Both the position numbers and the translations under genes were made by a program. The notes under the pieces were generated by a model, which saw only the letters and a list, made by a program, of their open reading frames with translations, searched no databases and had not been told where the DNA came from. Positions 9,267 through 17,763 of a stretch of 64,000 bases of DNA are shown piece by piece. How positions within the stretch are numbered: position 1 is the first letter of the stretch; each line of letters starts with the position of its first letter. The DNA comes from Bdellovibrio sp. CG22_combo_CG10-13_8_21_14_all_39_27 (lineage in GTDB: Bacteria; Bdellovibrionota; Bacteriovoracia; Bacteriovoracales; Bacteriovoracaceae). The DNA lies in NCBI GenBank assembly GCA_002786715.1, contig PCTW01000044.1, positions 1 to 64,000 on the forward strand, given 5' to 3'.

Positions 9267-10055
9267 ATGGGGCATAACCCACTAATTCTAGGTATTGATA
9301 TCGAAGGTGTAGGACTGGACCTCACTATTACTGGTGCACCTAATCATGAAATTGATCGCGTCATGGAAATTGGCGCTGTCCTTTGGGACTGGGAAGACAA
9401 ACAGCCAGTGAGGATTCTTTCCGAAATTATCGATGAAGCTGATCGAATTGAGGTCTCTCCCGAGCTCGTTGAGTTGACTGGTTTATCAGATCGTCTTCTT
9501 GAAAAATGGGGAAAGAAAGGCACTGAAATAAAAAATGTCCTTGAGCAACTCTCCGCTCTAGTAGAACAAGCAGACTATCTCATGGGACATAATGGGAATC
9601 ATTACGACAAACCCATGCTCGAAGAAATGTACAAAAGATACAACCTCAAATTTCCGGACAAAGTCTGGATAGATACAATGATTGACGTTGAGTATCCTGC
9701 AAAACTCCCCCACAAGTCTCTGGCCATGCTTGAGTATTCTCATGGTTTCATTAATCCCTTTCCTCACAGAGCGGTGACAGACGTATTGGCGATGTTAAAA
9801 ATTGCATCTCACTACTCCCTTGAAAGAATGGTCTCTCTCGCGAAATCACCAATGGTTCGTATTGTGGCCATCCTTAAGGCGCCGAACTGGTCTGACCGAC
9901 AACAGGTCGATACCTTTAATAAGATCAAACACAAAGTCTCTAGATCAAAGTTCAAATGGAATCCCGACAATAAAACTTGGTATAAAGACGTTCATAAAAT
10001 TCTTCTCGATGAAGAAAAATTTAATTTTGATTTTGAATGGACCGTCGAAAAATAG
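9267..10055 (+). CDS. DnaQ-like 3'-5' exonuclease with C-terminal extension
   Basis: DEDDh-family exonuclease. The three exo motifs are present: D11-x-E13 in GIDIEG, the ExoII region MGHNGNHYDKP with its Asp, and H167...D172 in HRAVTDVL. The nuclease domain ends near residue 190. The remaining 70 residues contain FKWNPDNKTWYKDV, a small Phe/Trp-rich module of the kind appended to some nucleic-acid enzymes. An AAGGA ribosome site precedes the ATG. It may act in DNA repair, RNA turnover or dNTP handling; the length (262 aa) does not allow a choice. It lies 97 bp upstream of the putative motor genes in the same direction. Confidence 0.82.
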   Translation: MGHNPLILGIDIEGVGLDLTITGAPNHEIDRVMEIGAVLWDWEDKQPVRILSEIIDEADRIEVSPELVELTGLSDRLLEKWGKKGTEIKNVLEQLSALVEQADYLMGHNGNHYDKPMLEEMYKRYNLKFPDKVWIDTMIDVEYPAKLPHKSLAMLEYSHGFINPFPHRAVTDVLAMLKIASHYSLERMVSLAKSPMVRIVAILKAPNWSDRQQVDTFNKIKHKVSRSKFKWNPDNKTWYKDVHKILLDEEKFNFDFEWTVEK

Positions 10056-10152
10056 ATATTTAAATACCCGACAAAAGCTCTTTCAATCTAAGCCTTTTTG
10101 TTTATCTGACCGATAGAGATCACTGTGAATCTCAACATAGGTCCGTCAAAAA

Positions 10153-13128
10153 ATGAATGACAACGATAATGATAAACCAAAAGAAGATGGTAGTGTCTGG
10201 ACTTCTTATTCCGACATGTTCACAACCATGGCCATTATTTTCTTGGTAATGTTCGTCTTTGCACTCCTTAGATCTGGAGTGAGTAAAATGGAACAAGCTC
10301 AATCCAAAAAAGAAAATAAAGAAATGCTTGAAGGCAAGATCCCTGAAGCCGTTGTCAAAAAAAATGAAGAGAGAAAAGATCAATTGAATGATTCTATCAA
10401 AGAGATGGAACAATTTAATAACATGATTTCGCAAAAGATGCTGGAATTAAATAAGTTCTCTGAAAAGATGAAAACCCATTCAACCGTCATGAAAGATCTC
10501 ATCAAAGACCAAGAAATTAAAGAAGCTCAAGTTGAGAATTTAAAAACAGAGTTTGAAAAGAAAGACAAAGAAGTTCATCTCACGAAAGCTCAAATGAATG
10601 AATTGAAAAAAGAATTACAAGTCAGAGTCAATGATCTTGAGCAATCAATTTCCATGAACGAAGAACTTCGAAAAAAAGAATCAAAGTTAGAGAAAACAAT
10701 AAATGATTGGCAAACTCAACTTGAAAATGTCAAAAAAGAGAATCAATTCAGCATCAAAGTAAAAGACCAAGAAATTCAAAAATTGGTTGAAGTTGTTCAA
10801 AGAAAGGAATTAGAAAAGGAAGACCTCCAAAAAAATGTTCAATTGGTTAAAGATTTAACGAAACAAAAAGAGAAAGAGATTGTCGATATTAAGGAAGTGG
10901 TTAAAAATTTAGAATCACAAATTATAGAAAGAAAAGAAAAACTTGCTCTTATGCAAGATCAACTTCAAAAGTCAGATCAACTTACGATAACTCAAAATCA
11001 AAAGTTAAAAGATATTCAAGAGAAATTACAAGCCTCGACTCAAGTGAATAAAGAAACGAGCAATCTTGCAGAATCCCTAAAGCAAAAGCTTACCGTTTCA
11101 GAATCAAAAATTAATGAAATGACTAAAAGAGTTGAAAATCAGTTGCAACTAGAGGCAAATCTAAAACAAAAGATTGCCGCCGTGGAGCAAGAGTTGACAC
11201 AAAACAAAGAGAAGAACTCCGAGCTAACTGCTGAATCACAAGAACTACAAAATGAGATTATTAATTTGAGCGCCCAAATTGAACAAAAAACAAAAGATGA
11301 GTCAGAGCTCAACAAAAATTTCCAATCTGCACAAACAGAAAATAAAAATCTTGCGACTCAAATCAATACTATGCAAACAAATGTGAATGCACTCCAAAGC
11401 CAAATCGATACGCGAGATCAAAAAATTCAACAAATGAAGAACACTGTTGCTGAAATGGAGAAGAAAGTAGCTGGAGAATCCACGACCAATCAGCATCTTA
11501 AGCATAAAATTGATAATCTTAATGATGTTATTAACACTCTTCAGGCTGACTTGGGCACAAATAGAAAATCACAAGATCAATTGCAACAGAAACTTTCTCA
11601 GCTTCAAGGCGACTACAATCAAAAGCAACAAGAAGCTGGACAGCTCAATAAGCAGATAGAAGGTCTGAATCAAAAGATAGATGGCCTAAACAATAAAATT
11701 GCCGAGCAAAATGGAAATGAGCAAGATCTCAAGTCTAAAATTGCCCAATTAGAATCACAAAACAAATCAGGCTTGGGTTCAAACAGAGAGCTCCAGCAAA
11801 AAGTCGATAGCTTAAAAGGACAACTCGCTGGCATGCAGGCTGATCTCAAAGGAGAACAAGGCAAAGTATCGGAACTTCAAAATAGCCTCGCTCAATCGAA
11901 CTCAAATTTTAAAAATGCCACTGATCTCAACAAAAAACTTGAAGGTCAAGTGAGTAATCTCAATCAAAAGCTTGAGTCAATGAATGGGACAGTTGCCAGT
12001 CTTAATGGACAGATTGAAGGTCACAAGAATAAGGAAAAGGGACTGCAAGAGCAAATGGCCAGCCTTGGCAAAGAGCTTGGAGAAGCGAACTCCGCCAATC
12101 AAAAAGCGAATGAAAAGATGCAGGGTTTAGCAAGCGAAGTAGGACAACTCAATCAAAAGATATCAGGACTAACCGGACAACTTCAAAATGAAAAGAAAGG
12201 ACGCGATGAGCTTGGCGAGAAATTTAAACAAGCTGTTTCACAATATGAAAATGCCCTTAATAAAAATAGAGATTTGAAAAATGAAATGGCCAATCTTAAT
12301 GATCGTTTGAGAGGAATGTATGCTCAGCTCGCAGATTTGAAAAAACCTCAAACAAAAGATAATCCTAATCTAACCGCTGAAAATCAAAAGCTCAAAAAAG
12401 AGCTTGAAGATGCAATAAAAGAAAAAGAGTTTCAAAAGCAAGCTCTGCAAATCATGCAAAATGAAAATGCTAAGATCAAAGGCGATGCCAATAAAGTTCA
12501 ACGCAAAATTGCCAGTGTTCAGAACTCCTTTCGCCAAAACCTTGCAAAGAAAATTGCGGATCGTCTAAGAAAATCTCATCTCAATGTTTTTGTAGATCCT
12601 CATACTGGAAATCTCATTCTAAGAATGGATGATTCAGTCCTCTTTGAACACAATAGTTCACGCCTAACAAAATCGGCGAAAGACACCTTGAAGAAAGTGA
12701 TCCCTCTTTATATCGAAGAACTTTTCAATGACAATGCGATTTCAGATAAAATCAATCACATCAACATTACTGGTCACGCCTCCCCACAATTTCGTCAAAA
12801 GTTCGTGGATCCTCTTGATAAAAACCAATACGCTTATAATTACAATTTGGATTTATCTAGTGAAAGAGCGATGGCCATTGTTAAGTTTATCTTCACAAAA
12901 GAGTTTGGAGAATTTAAACACAACATGATGTTTAGACAAAAAGTACAAGCAATTGGAAAAAGTTATTCAGAACCAGTTGAGCGCTCCCCCGCTTCTAAAA
13001 AGACCAAGGGAGAGGATTGCGGCCCTTACGATTGTCGACTATCAAGACGTGTTGAATTTAGTTTTACTTTAAAAGATACAAAAGAAGCTTGGGATAAAAT
13101 GAATCAATTACAAGGGGACTCCCTATGA
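10153..13128 (+). CDS. MotB/OmpA-like protein with giant coiled coil
   Basis: Predicted stator-type subunit of an ion-driven envelope machine. Residues 14-40 (SYSDMFTTMAIIFLVMF) match the single transmembrane helix of MotB/ZorB, including the ion-binding Asp (D21). Residues about 45-795 are almost uninterrupted heptad-type Lys/Glu/Gln/Leu coiled coil with Gly-containing spots around 510-700. Residues about 795-985 form an OmpA-like peptidoglycan-binding domain (LFEHNSSRLTKSAKDTL, then ITGHASP and LSSERAMAIVKFI). MotB itself is about 300 aa, so the insertion is exceptional. The stop overlaps the start of a MotA/TolQ-like gene (TGATG), strongly implying one complex. Cargo or function is unknown. 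Confidence 0.85.
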   Translation: MNDNDNDKPKEDGSVWTSYSDMFTTMAIIFLVMFVFALLRSGVSKMEQAQSKKENKEMLEGKIPEAVVKKNEERKDQLNDSIKEMEQFNNMISQKMLELNKFSEKMKTHSTVMKDLIKDQEIKEAQVENLKTEFEKKDKEVHLTKAQMNELKKELQVRVNDLEQSISMNEELRKKESKLEKTINDWQTQLENVKKENQFSIKVKDQEIQKLVEVVQRKELEKEDLQKNVQLVKDLTKQKEKEIVDIKEVVKNLESQIIERKEKLALMQDQLQKSDQLTITQNQKLKDIQEKLQASTQVNKETSNLAESLKQKLTVSESKINEMTKRVENQLQLEANLKQKIAAVEQELTQNKEKNSELTAESQELQNEIINLSAQIEQKTKDESELNKNFQSAQTENKNLATQINTMQTNVNALQSQIDTRDQKIQQMKNTVAEMEKKVAGESTTNQHLKHKIDNLNDVINTLQADLGTNRKSQDQLQQKLSQLQGDYNQKQQEAGQLNKQIEGLNQKIDGLNNKIAEQNGNEQDLKSKIAQLESQNKSGLGSNRELQQKVDSLKGQLAGMQADLKGEQGKVSELQNSLAQSNSNFKNATDLNKKLEGQVSNLNQKLESMNGTVASLNGQIEGHKNKEKGLQEQMASLGKELGEANSANQKANEKMQGLASEVGQLNQKISGLTGQLQNEKKGRDELGEKFKQAVSQYENALNKNRDLKNEMANLNDRLRGMYAQLADLKKPQTKDNPNLTAENQKLKKELEDAIKEKEFQKQALQIMQNENAKIKGDANKVQRKIASVQNSFRQNLAKKIADRLRKSHLNVFVDPHTGNLILRMDDSVLFEHNSSRLTKSAKDTLKKVIPLYIEELFNDNAISDKINHINITGHASPQFRQKFVDPLDKNQYAYNYNLDLSSERAMAIVKFIFTKEFGEFKHNMMFRQKVQAIGKSYSEPVERSPASKKTKGEDCGPYDCRLSRRVEFSFTLKDTKEAWDKMNQLQGDSL

Positions 13129-14030
13129 TGCTAATACTAAATTTTTGTTCTCATTACTTAATAGAAGTGATGAGTGTCTTTTTCCTTATAGCCATTGGCT
13201 TTAGATGGGCTTCGTATAAATCTAGTCGTGTCGAAGAAATCTTTTTTACCACTTTTACCAGTGAAGTTGAAAAGGTTCTCTTGATGCAAAAAGAAAAAGG
13301 TGAACAAGTACAAGATGTCGAAAAGTACATCCATAACCTACTCGACCAGGTTAAGGATAAACTTCCAACACGCACAGTGAGGCACAAAACAAGAAAACGC
13401 AACAAGGAAAGAGCCCGTACGCTCGGTGCACAAAGTGTTGTTTCATTAAAAGATTATGTGACAGGAGATCAAAGTCTCTTTTTAGGTATCAAGTCTGAAG
13501 TTGGTTCATTTAAATCGAAATACCCCCCAAACTTCAACGAACTCACTGATCGTATTCTAGAACACGACGAGAAGTGGAATAAGCTTTTAAACATTTTCCC
13601 AATCGGTCCCATCTCTCGCTTAATTGATATTATGCCTGGCATTTTTGTGGTTCTCGGAATTTTTGGAACCTTTATTGGTATCGCGATGGCCCTACCTGAA
13701 ATTGCCAATATGGATTTTAGTAACTTGGAATCTTCTGGTTCTATTCTGACCAGATTTGTGAACAATGTTACCTTTTCCATGAACACGTCAATTGCTGGGA
13801 TTATATTCTCCCTGCTTATGACTTTCTTAAACACGATTGCCCCAGTAAGTGGACTCCGTCATAAAATCTATAAGAAAGTTGGAAACTCATTTGAAAATAT
13901 TTGGCATTCCATTCATGGAGAAGCAACACTTGAGCAAGAGCTCAAAAGTACTCTGCCTAGGCTTCTTCAAGAAGTTAAGATGTTAAGAGAAAAATTTGTG
14001 ACATCCGAAGATAAAAAAGAGTCAGCTTAA
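13125..14030 (+). CDS. MotA/TolQ/ExbB-like proton channel protein
   Basis: Predicted channel partner of the preceding MotB/OmpA-like protein. Three membrane helices are visible: residues 8-27, about 165-192 (MPGIFVVLGIFGTFIGIAMAL with the family GTxxG motif) and about 215-242 (NTSIAGIIFSLLMTFL). The large basic cytoplasmic loop between helices 1 and 2 (residues 30-160) gives a TolQ/ZorA-like, not MotA-like, topology. The short helical tail ends at residue 301, without the long tail of ZorA. Start is one of two adjacent ATGs at 13125/13128 within the upstream stop, so translation is coupled. A cNMP-binding gene follows 15 bp later. Confidence 0.85.
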   Translation: MMLILNFCSHYLIEVMSVFFLIAIGFRWASYKSSRVEEIFFTTFTSEVEKVLLMQKEKGEQVQDVEKYIHNLLDQVKDKLPTRTVRHKTRKRNKERARTLGAQSVVSLKDYVTGDQSLFLGIKSEVGSFKSKYPPNFNELTDRILEHDEKWNKLLNIFPIGPISRLIDIMPGIFVVLGIFGTFIGIAMALPEIANMDFSNLESSGSILTRFVNNVTFSMNTSIAGIIFSLLMTFLNTIAPVSGLRHKIYKKVGNSFENIWHSIHGEATLEQELKSTLPRLLQEVKMLREKFVTSEDKKESA

Positions 14031-14045
14031 GCGAAAGGAGCAAAC

Positions 14046-14516
14046 ATGTCCGTTGCCCAATTGGTAAAAGGATGTCCTCTTTTTCATGAAATCTACGATG
14101 AAGAAATAGAGGAGATTATCAAAGATTGTTTTGTCGCAAGCTTTAAGCCCGGCGATCTCATTATTAAACAAGGTGATACCAGCAGCGATATTTGTGTCAT
14201 ATTGACAGGAGAAGCCGAGGTTGTCGTTCACAAAGGAACTTCAAAGTTTTCAATTGTAAAGCTGGGTCGCGGAGATCTCTTTGGAGAATTGGTTCTGATT
14301 AATGAAACTCAAAGAACAGCAGACATTGTGGCGATAGAAGAAACTGATATCCTAGTGATGACCTATGAGAATTTCTTTTCTCACTTTAGTACTAAACCTC
14401 AAGTTTTTGCTTTAATGATTCTAAATGTAACGAGATTGATTACAAAACGTCTAAAAGCATCTAATTTGAAAATCGAAGAATTAGCACAGCAATTAAACCA
14501 AGAAAAAGCAGCCTGA
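14046..14516 (+). CDS. Stand-alone cyclic-nucleotide-binding domain protein
   Basis: A 156-residue protein made of one cNMP-binding (Crp-type) beta-roll and a C-terminal helix. The phosphate-binding cassette is intact: FGELVLINETQRTAD, with G80-E81 and R90-T91 as expected ligands of the cyclic nucleotide. No DNA-binding helix-turn-helix follows, so it should act by protein contact. AAAGGAG precedes the ATG, and the gene lies 15 bp after the MotA/TolQ-like gene, so it probably regulates that machine. Ligand could be cAMP or cGMP. The 3' end overlaps a terminator read from the opposite strand. Confidence 0.85.
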   Translation: MSVAQLVKGCPLFHEIYDEEIEEIIKDCFVASFKPGDLIIKQGDTSSDICVILTGEAEVVVHKGTSKFSIVKLGRGDLFGELVLINETQRTADIVAIEETDILVMTYENFFSHFSTKPQVFALMILNVTRLITKRLKASNLKIEELAQQLNQEKAA

Positions 14517-14535
14517 AGTCGAAACTTCAGACTGC
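14503..14535 (-). terminator. Intrinsic terminator of the subtilisin gene
   Basis: Read on the minus strand, the stem GCAGTCTGAAGT pairs with ACTTCAGGCTGC across a TTCG tetraloop with one G-T wobble, followed directly by TTTTT. It follows the stop of the S8 protease gene at 14549. The right arm and T tail lie inside the last codons of the convergent cNMP-binding gene, so the two genes share this DNA. Confidence 0.8.
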
Positions 14536-14548
14536 AGAGAAATCACTC

Positions 14549-15811
14549 TTATTTTAACAATGAAAAAGCATCAGCGCGACCTGAGGCCGTGTAATTATCG
14601 AGAGCAGAAGTTCTTACAGCTGAACTCATAATGCGTTCTCTCACTTCTTTTGGACTTAGATTTGGCTCTTCAGACAAAAGCAAGCCTACAATTCCTGAAA
14701 CATGAGGACAGGCCATGGAAGTGCCACTCATCTTTTGATATTTTCCACCTTTCACAGTCGAAATAATATCTTTTCCAGGGGCAAAAACGTGAACCGTTGT
14801 TTTACCATAATTTGAAAAGCTGGCGCGCTTTCCTGCACCATCCATAGCTCCAACAGAGATGACGTTTTCAAGCTTATAGTTTGCAGGATACGTATCACCT
14901 TTATCATTGTCGGCATTTGAATTTCCTGCAGCAGCTACGAAAACAATTCCCGCTTCATTGGCCGCAGAAATGGCATCCATAAGAGCTTGTGAGAACTCTC
15001 CGCCTCCCCATGAATTGGAAAGAACATTTGCACCTCTTTTAATAGCGTAATCGACTGCCTTAATGGCACCTTCAGTTGTTCCTGATCCACTGTCAGATAA
15101 AAACTTCACTCCAAACATTTTCACATTGGCCATCACTCCGCGAGTTCCTTGTGTATCATGAAGGGCTCCGATAACTCCTGAACAATGCGTACCATGACCG
15201 TGTCCATCGATTGGATCACCATCATTGTTGGCAAAGTCATAGCCGTAGATATCATCGACATACCCATTACCATCATCATCGACACCTGACTGACCATTCA
15301 ATTCATCAAGATTGATATCAAGGTTTCCTTTCAAGTCAGGATGGTTGTAATCAATTCCCGTGTCGATAATCGCCACTTTGATTTGTTTTGAACCACGAGT
15401 AAGACCCCAAACTTTTTCAGCGTTAATATCTTCTCCCGCTTTACCTCTAGAAAGCCATCCTCCAGAATTCTTACCTGTGTTCTTTAGTCCCCACTGCTCA
15501 GCAAAACGAGCATCTTGAACCACTTCCCCATTCATTGAGGACATGGGCTCAAAGGTCCACGTTTTATCCTCTTCCACATACTCAACTTCATTCATTGATT
15601 TCAAAAGTTCGATAGTATTGAGTGATTTTTCACTAGCGACTTCAACAACTGCAAAATTTCCGACTTGCACGTCGAGATGCCGCACCTGAGCATCCATACT
15701 TTTCATTTGAACCAGTTTTGCACCTGGCTTGAGTTTTACAATTAATTTTTTGGGAGACTGGGCCATCAGGCAAAAAGGAAACAAAAGAGTCAGAAATACC
15801 GCTTTTTTCAT
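14549..15811 (-). CDS. Secreted S8 (subtilisin-like) serine protease
   Basis: Exported endopeptidase. I start at 15811 (AAGGATG nine bases upstream), giving a signal peptide MKKAVFLTLLFPFCLMAQ. Residues about 22-95 resemble an I9-type propeptide (VKLKPGAKL...VEYVEEDKTW), then the catalytic domain carries D150 (IDTGIDYNHPDL), H206 (HGHGTHCSG) and S365 (GTSMACPHVSG), a complete triad. The segment DINLDELNGQSGVDDDGNGYVDDIYG, read as an Asp-rich loop near residue 175, fits calcium binding. Total about 420 aa, with no C-terminal extension. A predator would plausibly use it for prey protein digestion (inference). Confidence 0.93.
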   Translation of the reverse strand: MKKAVFLTLLFPFCLMAQSPKKLIVKLKPGAKLVQMKSMDAQVRHLDVQVGNFAVVEVASEKSLNTIELLKSMNEVEYVEEDKTWTFEPMSSMNGEVVQDARFAEQWGLKNTGKNSGGWLSRGKAGEDINAEKVWGLTRGSKQIKVAIIDTGIDYNHPDLKGNLDINLDELNGQSGVDDDGNGYVDDIYGYDFANNDGDPIDGHGHGTHCSGVIGALHDTQGTRGVMANVKMFGVKFLSDSGSGTTEGAIKAVDYAIKRGANVLSNSWGGGEFSQALMDAISAANEAGIVFVAAAGNSNADNDKGDTYPANYKLENVISVGAMDGAGKRASFSNYGKTTVHVFAPGKDIISTVKGGKYQKMSGTSMACPHVSGIVGLLLSEEPNLSPKEVRERIMSSAVRTSALDNYTASGRADAFSLLK

Positions 15812-15959
15812 AATATCATCCTTGATAAAAAATCTTAGCTTCGCCATAATGGCCGTTATCATTCCATTGTGATTAAAATCGAATGACAATCAAGACCCAG
15901 ATCTTCCATCGTAAGTTTATGTTAGGAATTAGGGTCATAGTAAAGGTATCGGGTATCTG

Positions 15960-16646
15960 ATGAATGCACCTAGCCAGAAAAAAGAAAATCCATTAATAAA
16001 TATTTTTATGAACGTGGTGATCCCGACTCTTATTCTTACTAAATTTAGTAAGCCAGAATACTTAGGACAAAATTTAGGGTTTATTATCGCCATCGCCTTT
16101 CCTGTTGCTTATGGCGTCTACGATCTGATACTCAGAAAAAAATATAATATTTTCTCAATCATTGGTTTTGTCAGCGTGCTATTGACTGGTGGAATCGGTC
16201 TACTCAAATTGGACGGCTCTTGGATTGTGGTTAAAGAAACTTCTATTCCTTTACTCATGGGTATCATCGTTATCGTAATGGAAAGATTCGGAAAGTCCTT
16301 TGTTAAGAAGATCTTTATGGAAGTTCTCGATCTTGAAAAAATTGAAAAAGCTTACGATGAAAAAAACATGGCCGTTGATCTCCAACAAAGTTGGAAATGG
16401 GCTTCTTATGGAATGGGTCTTTCTTTTTTACTTTCGGCCATTCTCAATTATGTATTGGCGAAAGTTGTCTTAACTGGCGCTCCAGGAAGTGTTGAGTTTA
16501 ACGAAAGTCTAGGAAAAATGACGGCCCTAAGCTTTCCAGTAATTACGATTCCCACTATGATTATGTTCATGATCATCATGTATCGCTTTTTTAAGAATGT
16601 TAAAGATGTCACTAATTTAGAACCTGAAGATCTCATTCGCCACTAA
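15960..16646 (+). CDS. VC0807-like integral membrane protein
   Basis: A 228-residue membrane protein with about six hydrophobic helices and a conserved-looking core (PTLILTKFSKPEYLG, VAYGVYDLILRKKYN, GGIGLLKLDG). The pattern resembles the VC0807 family of uncharacterised inner-membrane proteins, distantly related in style to intracellular septation protein A. No enzymatic motif is visible. It is followed after nine bases by the aldo-keto reductase gene and is probably cotranscribed with it. Function unknown. Confidence 0.65.
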   Translation: MNAPSQKKENPLINIFMNVVIPTLILTKFSKPEYLGQNLGFIIAIAFPVAYGVYDLILRKKYNIFSIIGFVSVLLTGGIGLLKLDGSWIVVKETSIPLLMGIIVIVMERFGKSFVKKIFMEVLDLEKIEKAYDEKNMAVDLQQSWKWASYGMGLSFLLSAILNYVLAKVVLTGAPGSVEFNESLGKMTALSFPVITIPTMIMFMIIMYRFFKNVKDVTNLEPEDLIRH

Positions 16647-16655
16647 GAGGTAAAA

Positions 16656-17699
16656 ATGATTAAGTCAAAACTTGGAAACACTTCAATTGAAGTATCAAAG
16701 ATATGTTTAGGAACAATGACTTGGGGTGAGCAAAATAATGAAACAGATGCTCACCAACAACTCGACTATGCTCTTGAGAGAGGCGTAAACTTTATTGATA
16801 CTGCTGAAATGTATCCCGTTCCTCCAAGAGCTGAAACATATACAAAGACAGAGACGATTATTGGTCATTGGAGTAAATTAAAAACAAATCGTGATCAAAT
16901 TATACTCGCTACTAAAATTGCAGGTCCAAGTTCAGGCATGACTCATGTCAGAGAAGGACTAACTCAATTTAAACGTAAACATTTGGTGGAAGCTTTTGAA
17001 AATTCTCTCAAGCGACTTCAAACCGATTACATAGATCTCTATCAACTTCATTGGCCAGAACGACAAACAAATTTTTTTGGGCAACTCAGCTATCATCACA
17101 TTACCAAAAATGAAGACATAACACCTTTTCATGAAACTCTTGAAGTGCTCTCTGAATTCATAAAAGCTGGAAAGCTACGTGCAATTGGTCTTTCAAATGA
17201 AACACCATGGGGTGCCATGAAATTTTTAGAAGCAGCGGATAAGCATGCACTTCCAAGAATGGTCTCAATTCAAAATCCCTACAGCCTTTTGAACCGTACA
17301 TTCGAAATTGGATTGTCAGAGATAGCAATGAGAGAACATCTCGGACTGCTCGCCTATTCACCGCTTGGCTTTGGAGTTTTAACTGGTAAGTACCTAAACA
17401 ACCAGAAACCTAGTAAAGCCCGTATCACGCTTTTTGAGCGCTTCTCGCGCTACACAAATGTCAATGGTAAGAAGGCCACTCAAAAATATGTTGAGCTGGC
17501 CCAATCACTAGGGATAAGCCCTGCTCAAATGGCCTTGAGCTTTGTGAATAGCCGACCTTTCGTGACCAGTAATATTATCGGTGCAACCTCAATGGATCAA
17601 CTAAAAGAAAACATTGATTCTATCGAGTTGAAATTAGGCCAAGAAATCCTTCAAGAGATTGACAGTATTCATCAGGATATACCTAATCCATGTCCGTAG
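16656..17699 (+). CDS. tas: Aldo/keto reductase, Tas family
   Basis: NADPH-dependent aldo-keto reductase of about 347 aa. The sequence strongly resembles E. coli Tas: LGTMTWGEQNNETDAHQQL near residue 20 and FIDTAEMYPVPPRAET with the catalytic Asp and Tyr of the AKR tetrad; DLYQLHWPERQTNFFG holds the catalytic His region. In E. coli, Tas suppresses tyrosine auxotrophy under starvation; physiological substrate is uncertain. A GAGG motif precedes the ATG. The upstream membrane protein gene is nine bases away. Confidence 0.88.
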   Translation: MIKSKLGNTSIEVSKICLGTMTWGEQNNETDAHQQLDYALERGVNFIDTAEMYPVPPRAETYTKTETIIGHWSKLKTNRDQIILATKIAGPSSGMTHVREGLTQFKRKHLVEAFENSLKRLQTDYIDLYQLHWPERQTNFFGQLSYHHITKNEDITPFHETLEVLSEFIKAGKLRAIGLSNETPWGAMKFLEAADKHALPRMVSIQNPYSLLNRTFEIGLSEIAMREHLGLLAYSPLGFGVLTGKYLNNQKPSKARITLFERFSRYTNVNGKKATQKYVELAQSLGISPAQMALSFVNSRPFVTSNIIGATSMDQLKENIDSIELKLGQEILQEIDSIHQDIPNPCP

Positions 17700-17763
17700 C
17701 GCCCAAAGCATAAATCTGGTAAAATAAATTGATTGATTTGGGATTCAACAAGGAAGTTGGTCT

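Noticed and set aside
10153-14516. Complete Zorya anti-phage system
   Set aside because: ZorA/ZorB-like parts are present, but gene order is reversed (B before A), the long tail is in the wrong subunit, and no ZorC, ZorD or ZorE genes are adjacent.
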